Source of the DNA: Spirochaetaceae bacterium
Lineage (GTDB): Bacteria; Spirochaetota; Spirochaetia; CADAEX01
Reading direction: 5' to 3'
Assembly (NCBI GenBank): GCA_009778835.1
Contig: WRFK01000044.1
Span: forward strand, 1-9,956
DNA: 9,956 bases
The notes beneath the pieces were generated by a model that did not search any database, was not told where the DNA came from, and saw only the letters and a program-made list of their open reading frames with translations. The position numbers were made by a program, and so were the translations under genes. Below, one piece after another: positions 7,577-9,956 of this stretch (positions within the stretch are counted from its first letter, which is position 1; every line of letters starts with the position of its first letter).

Positions 7577-8053
7577 CTAAAGAATGCTAAAAGCGACTGC
7601 TATAAAAAAACCAATTACAATGCCTATCAAAACCTCAGAAACTGAATGGCCGCTTATTTCCTTTACAGATTTATAATCTATATTCAATTTTTCATGAAGA
7701 TCTAAACCAAGTTTATTTAAAGTTCTTGCCTGAATTCCCGCAGAACGCCTTACCCCCACAGCATCTCTTATAACCAGAAGGCTATATCCGCATGAAACTA
7801 TAAATAGCGATGAATCAAATCCCTCTCTAAATCCTATAGAAGTTGCAAGTGCAGTAACAAGGGCAGAATGGCTTGAAGGCATTCCCCCTGTTTTCCATAA
7901 AAGTATGCTGATATAATATCTTATAGGCATTTGACCGGGTTTTAATATTATAATAATTACAGTTTTTACGAACTGGGTAAAAAACCAGCTAAAAACTGCA
8001 GAAAGAAAAATAGGATTATAAAAAATATTGTGGGAATATATATATTCCTGCAT
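7577..8053 (-). CDS. Divergent PAP2-family (DUF212) membrane protein
   Basis: The 158 residues match the bacterial divergent-PAP2 family (related to acid phosphatase/vanadium haloperoxidase folds). Signature segments appear in order: NPIFLSAVFSWFFTQFVK (13-30), GGMPSSHSALV (56-66), IRDAVGVRRSAGIQARTLN (95-113) and GHSVSEVLIGIVIGFF (135-150). PSSH and GHSVSE correspond to the phosphatase core motifs, but the Lys/Arg pattern of classical PAP2 enzymes is not evident. The substrate is unknown; lipid-phosphate hydrolysis is only a family-level guess. Three to four membrane helices are expected. It is the first gene of the minus-strand cluster, 31 bp from the divergent pseudouridine synthase gene. 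No ribosome site precedes the ATG at 8053 and no alternative start occurs before the conserved region, so a leaderless or weakly translated start is possible. Confidence 0.9.
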   Translation of the reverse strand: MQEYIYSHNIFYNPIFLSAVFSWFFTQFVKTVIIIILKPGQMPIRYYISILLWKTGGMPSSHSALVTALATSIGFREGFDSSLFIVSCGYSLLVIRDAVGVRRSAGIQARTLNKLGLDLHEKLNIDYKSVKEISGHSVSEVLIGIVIGFFIAVAFSIL

Positions 8054-8056
8054 AAT
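8028..8056 (+). promoter_or_regulatory. Candidate promoter of the pseudouridine synthase gene
   Basis: TTGTGG (8028-8033) and CATAAT (8051-8056) are separated by 17 bp. The -10 element matches the consensus in five of six bases, the -35 in three of six. It would start transcription near 8063, just before the ribosome site at 8072-8078. The -10 element overlaps the start codon of the divergent gene. Confidence 0.4.
8033..8048. repeat. Perfect 16-bp palindrome, possible operator
   Basis: GGAATATATATATTCC equals its own reverse complement. It covers codons 2-7 of the divergent-PAP2 gene and lies entirely within the 17-bp spacer of a candidate promoter for the plus-strand gene. A regulator bound here could affect both directions. 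Alternation of AT may also make it a chance or structural element. Confidence 0.4.
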
Positions 8057-8059
8057 ATG

Positions 8060-8091
8060 TAAATACTCAACAGGAAAGTGATGAATGTCAA
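8060..8091 (-). promoter_or_regulatory. Weak candidate promoter of the PAP2-rnf cluster
   Basis: On the minus strand a perfect TTGACA (8086-8091) is followed by TATTTA (8060-8065), but the spacer is 20 bp, longer than the usual 17. If used, transcription would begin about at the ATG at 8053, giving a leaderless message. This would fit the missing ribosome site. The -35 lies inside the first codons of the divergent gene. Confidence 0.25.
8072..8078 (+). promoter_or_regulatory. Shine-Dalgarno site of the pseudouridine synthase gene
   Basis: AGGAAAG lies six bases before the ATG at 8085. The ATG at 8081 is in another frame and stops after four codons, so 8085 is the start. Confidence 0.65.
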
Positions 8092-9269
8092 GTAGTAAGG
8101 GATTAAGTAGCTTTATAAAAATAGGAACAGCAGGCGCTGACGATAATAATAAAAGAATAGACAGGATAATAAGAACAATTATTCCATCGCTTTCCCTTGG
8201 ATCGATTTATAAGGAAATACGGCAAGGCAGGATAAGGATAAATGGGAAAAAAACAGATTCCGGAAACCGTATTAATACAGGCGATTCAATCGATATACAT
8301 AAATCACTTGCAGAAATTGTAAAAAAAGATATTGAAACAATTATTTCAAAAAAAGAGAATCTGAAAAATAACTCTGGTTTTGAAAAATTGGAAATCGATA
8401 TACTGTTTGAGAATTCTCTTTTTATTGTAATTAATAAACCTTCGGGAATACTAACCCATACAGGGGCAAAAACCAGTAAAAATAGTCCTACACTGGATGA
8501 TGCAATAAAAAAATTGCTTATTAAAAAATCACAGCAGTCATTAGCTTTTTCACCTGCTCCTTTGCACAGGCTGGATAAGGAAACTTCGGGAGTTCTCTTT
8601 TTTAGTAAATCAATAGAAGGGGCAAGAATATATACCTCTTTTTTAAGAGGAAAAATGTTTATTAAAAAGTACATTGCGCTTCTTGATGGCCATTTGTCGA
8701 AAAGTTGCACATGGAAAGATTTTTTATCTCGTGAAGATAAAGAAAACAGAAATCTCTCTAGTAGATTTGGCGAACAAAATAGCGCTAAAAAAGAAGCAGT
8801 GACCCATATAAAACCTTTGCTATATTCATCCGGACATACTCTTGCATTAGTTGAAATTGAAACAGGCAGATACCGCCAGATAAGAAAGCAGTGTTCCATG
8901 CATGGGTTTCCGCTATCCGGGGATACATACGCAATTGGAGGTAAGCATTCTGTTGGAGGCAAGAGTTCTGTTGGAAATAAGTCCCCCACCAACGATAGAT
9001 ACTGCGCAGGAAGTGTGGCAAAAAAATATGCCCCTCTGCAAGTAAAAAAGGGTGAACAAAATATCCCTTTTGGTTCAACAAAACAGAGTTTTTTTCTTCA
9101 CTGCTGGAAAATCGAACTAAAAAATAAAAAAGATGTTGAAAACATGGAAAAGCTTGGTTTTGCCAGTATAACAGCGCCTTTGCCAAAGTTATTTATGGAA
9201 AAAATAGTTGCCCTGTTCGGAGAAGATAAGATTTTAAATATTTTACCACAAACAACACAAACACCATGA
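8085..9269 (+). CDS. RluA-family 23S rRNA-type pseudouridine synthase with S4 domain
   Basis: This enzyme converts uridine to pseudouridine in RNA. The 394 residues have an N-terminal S4 RNA-binding domain (about 23-72, IYKEIRQGRIRINGKKTDSG). The RluA catalytic domain follows: LFENSLFIVINKPSGILTH (107-125), the catalytic loop HRLDKETSG with Asp164, and ETGRYRQIRKQ (259-269) in place of the usual TGRTHQIR. The C-terminal SFFLHCWKIEL and APLPKLF are also family features. The S4-plus-RluA layout resembles RluC/RluD, so large-subunit rRNA is the likely target, but the exact site cannot be told. Length exceeds that of typical RluC mainly because of an insertion after GDTYAIGG, which includes a degenerate 18-bp tandem repeat. 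The ribosome site fixes the start. The stop codon lies inside a hairpin stem. Confidence 0.92.
   Translation: MSSSKGLSSFIKIGTAGADDNNKRIDRIIRTIIPSLSLGSIYKEIRQGRIRINGKKTDSGNRINTGDSIDIHKSLAEIVKKDIETIISKKENLKNNSGFEKLEIDILFENSLFIVINKPSGILTHTGAKTSKNSPTLDDAIKKLLIKKSQQSLAFSPAPLHRLDKETSGVLFFSKSIEGARIYTSFLRGKMFIKKYIALLDGHLSKSCTWKDFLSREDKENRNLSSRFGEQNSAKKEAVTHIKPLLYSSGHTLALVEIETGRYRQIRKQCSMHGFPLSGDTYAIGGKHSVGGKSSVGNKSPTNDRYCAGSVAKKYAPLQVKKGEQNIPFGSTKQSFFLHCWKIELKNKKDVENMEKLGFASITAPLPKLFMEKIVALFGEDKILNILPQTTQTP
8937..8990 (+). repeat. Degenerate 18-bp tandem repeat, three units
   Basis: Units 8937-8954 and 8955-8972 match at 15 of 18 bases; a third unit at 8973-8990 matches only in its first half. They encode GGKHSV, GGKSSV and GNKSPT, residues 285-302, in frame inside the pseudouridine synthase. 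This suggests slippage expansion of a surface loop. Confidence 0.6.
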
Positions 9270-9302
9270 ACAATTATTAAATATTTTAATGGGAGTTCAT
9301 GG
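9264..9302 (+). terminator. Hairpin at the end of the pseudouridine synthase gene
   Basis: CCATGAAC (9264-9271) pairs with GTTCATGG (9295-9302), and an inner ATTAAA (9276-9281) pairs with TTTAAT (9285-9290) around a 3-nt loop. The outer stem contains the TGA stop. No T-run follows directly, so this is not a classical intrinsic terminator; a run of eight T is found at 9370-9377. It could instead protect the mRNA 3' end. Confidence 0.35.
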
Positions 9303-9402
9303 CAAAAATTTCTCATCCCCCAACTTGCCAGATTTTATTATTATAATTATTTAATTGCCAAAAATTGTCTTTTTTTTCATATTATGTTATATATATATTA
9401 AT
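9270..9402. other. AT-rich intergenic region
   Basis: No coding potential is visible in this 133-bp gap between two plus-strand genes. It contains the loop and distal arm of the hairpin, two copies of TTGCCA 30 bp apart (9325-9330 and 9355-9360), and an earlier TGGCAA (9300-9305) able to pair with either. A run of eight T (9370-9377) and an alternating TA stretch (9388-9398) precede the next gene. The second TTGCCA with the T-run could form a weak terminator or part of a promoter. Confidence 0.6.
9355..9385 (+). promoter_or_regulatory. Candidate promoter of the P-loop gene
   Basis: TTGCCA (9355-9360) and TATTAT (9380-9385) each match consensus in five of six bases, but the spacer is 19 bp. 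An alternative pair is TTGTCT (9365-9370) and TATATA (9388-9393) at 17 bp, which would give an almost leaderless message. In such AT-rich DNA both may be chance matches. Confidence 0.3.
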
Positions 9403-9956
9403 ATGAACTTCTTTCACTATATTGGATGGTTTTTTTTAGGAGTAAAGGTTTTTGCCCTTGTTGGGAAAAGCGGAACAGGAAAAAGTTTCCGGGCAAAACT
9501 TATTGCTGAAAAATATGATATTGATCTTATTGTAGATGATGGCCTTCTTATAAAAGAAGACAATATTGTCGCAGGCAAATCAGCAAAAAAAGAAGAAGCA
9601 TTCCTGACTGCAGTAAAAACCGCCATGTTCGACGATCCTGACCACAGAACCGAAGTGCAAAAAGCTTTAAAAAAGACAAGATTCAGACGCATACTCCTTA
9701 TAGGGACATCGGATAAAATGGTGAGCAAGATCGCGAAAAAATTAAAACTGCCCCAGCCTTCAAAAATAATCAGGATAGAAGATATAGCGACAAAAGAAGA
9801 AATAAGCAAAGCAATACATTCCAGAAATACAGAGGGGAAGCATATAATTCCTGTCCCTTCTGTTGTAATCCAGAGAGCCTATTCAAGTATTTTTTCTAAT
9901 TCAATAAAAGTTTTTATGAAAAAAAATTTTTTTAGTCCCAAACCCAAAGGATTTGA
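9403..9956 (+). CDS. P-loop nucleotide-binding protein of unknown function, partial
   Basis: From the ATG at 9403 the frame is open for 184 codons to the right edge. A Walker A motif GKSGTGKS lies at residues 21-28 after a beta strand (VKVFALV), followed by IDLIVDDGLLI (40-50), ILLIGTSDKM (97-106) and EGKHIIPVPSVVI (144-156). The protein therefore binds ATP or GTP, but I cannot name a family; a Walker B could be the VDD at 44-46 or the segment near 97-104. The start is puzzling. No ribosome site precedes ATG 9403, whereas AGGAG lies inside the frame at 9438-9442, just before the codons where a P-loop protein would be expected to begin (K-V-F-A-L-V-G). No ATG, GTG or TTG in frame follows there. 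A run of eight T at 9430-9437 makes a length error or slippage possible. The extra 14 hydrophobic residues may not be translated. Confidence 0.82.
   Translation, partial: MNFFHYIGWFFLGVKVFALVGKSGTGKSFRAKLIAEKYDIDLIVDDGLLIKEDNIVAGKSAKKEEAFLTAVKTAMFDDPDHRTEVQKALKKTRFRRILLIGTSDKMVSKIAKKLKLPQPSKIIRIEDIATKEEISKAIHSRNTEGKHIIPVPSVVIQRAYSSIFSNSIKVFMKKNFFSPKPKGF

Noticed and set aside
8033..8048. Palindrome as a Rex-type redox operator controlling Rnf
   Set aside because: The sequence lacks the TTGTGA/TCACAA half-sites expected for Rex.
8207..8992. Minus-strand open frame of 261 codons inside the pseudouridine synthase gene
   Set aside because: It is the complement of a gene with intact S4 and HRLD motifs; its Phe/Ser/Leu-rich translation is typical of antisense shadow.
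9417..9809. Minus-strand open frame of 130 codons opposite the P-loop gene
   Set aside because: The plus strand encodes a complete Walker A motif in a long open frame; the antisense frame has no recognisable feature.

Overview
The window is about 10 kb of AT-rich bacterial chromosome. It is packed with genes and dominated by one long minus-strand gene cluster encoding the Rnf complex, a membrane ferredoxin:NAD+ oxidoreductase. Rnf in the order C-D-G-E-A-B, with RnfB carrying extra C-terminal Fe-S motifs, points to a strict or fermentative anaerobe. The neighbours (a GH57-like protein, a divergent-PAP2 protein, an RluA-type pseudouridine synthase and an unrecognised P-loop protein), together with the base composition, fit a Treponema-like spirochaete. 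That assignment is an impression from gene content, not a proof; a Firmicutes-type anaerobe is the main alternative.

Layout, left to right. Positions 1-903 (minus) hold the N-terminal 301 residues of a GH57-fold protein whose active-site motifs look destroyed; it runs off the left edge. Positions 964-5973 (minus) hold rnfB, rnfA, rnfE, rnfG, rnfD and rnfC, read right to left as C-D-G-E-A-B, with overlaps of 1-4 bp, one exact abutment and one 15-bp gap. Positions 5970-7571 (minus) hold a 533-residue multi-pass membrane protein of unknown function whose stop codon overlaps the rnfC start (ATGA). Positions 7577-8053 (minus) hold a divergent-PAP2 (DUF212) membrane protein 5 bp upstream of it. These eight genes, and perhaps the GH57-like gene 60 bp further on, look like one transcription unit of about 8 kb. 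A 31-bp divergent gap separates it from an RluA-family pseudouridine synthase at 8085-9269 (plus). A 133-bp AT-rich gap with a hairpin follows, then an unrecognised Walker-A protein from 9403 (plus) that runs off the right edge.

How the genes work together: RnfB takes electrons from reduced ferredoxin, passes them to a cluster held by conserved cysteines in RnfA and RnfE, then to flavins bound covalently on RnfG and RnfD, and finally to RnfC, which reduces NAD+; the free energy drives Na+ or H+ out of the cell. No apbE gene (flavin transferase) is present here, so it must lie elsewhere.

The most notable points are: (1) one 4Fe-4S cluster of RnfB appears to have been removed cleanly, with all four of its expected ligands substituted while those of the partner cluster remain; (2) the flavin acceptor of RnfD is Ser rather than Thr; (3) an unknown membrane protein is translationally coupled to rnfC; (4) the GH57-like protein lacks its catalytic glutamate; and (5) a perfect 16-bp palindrome sits in the divergent control region. 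No CRISPR array, mobile element, tRNA or rRNA was seen.
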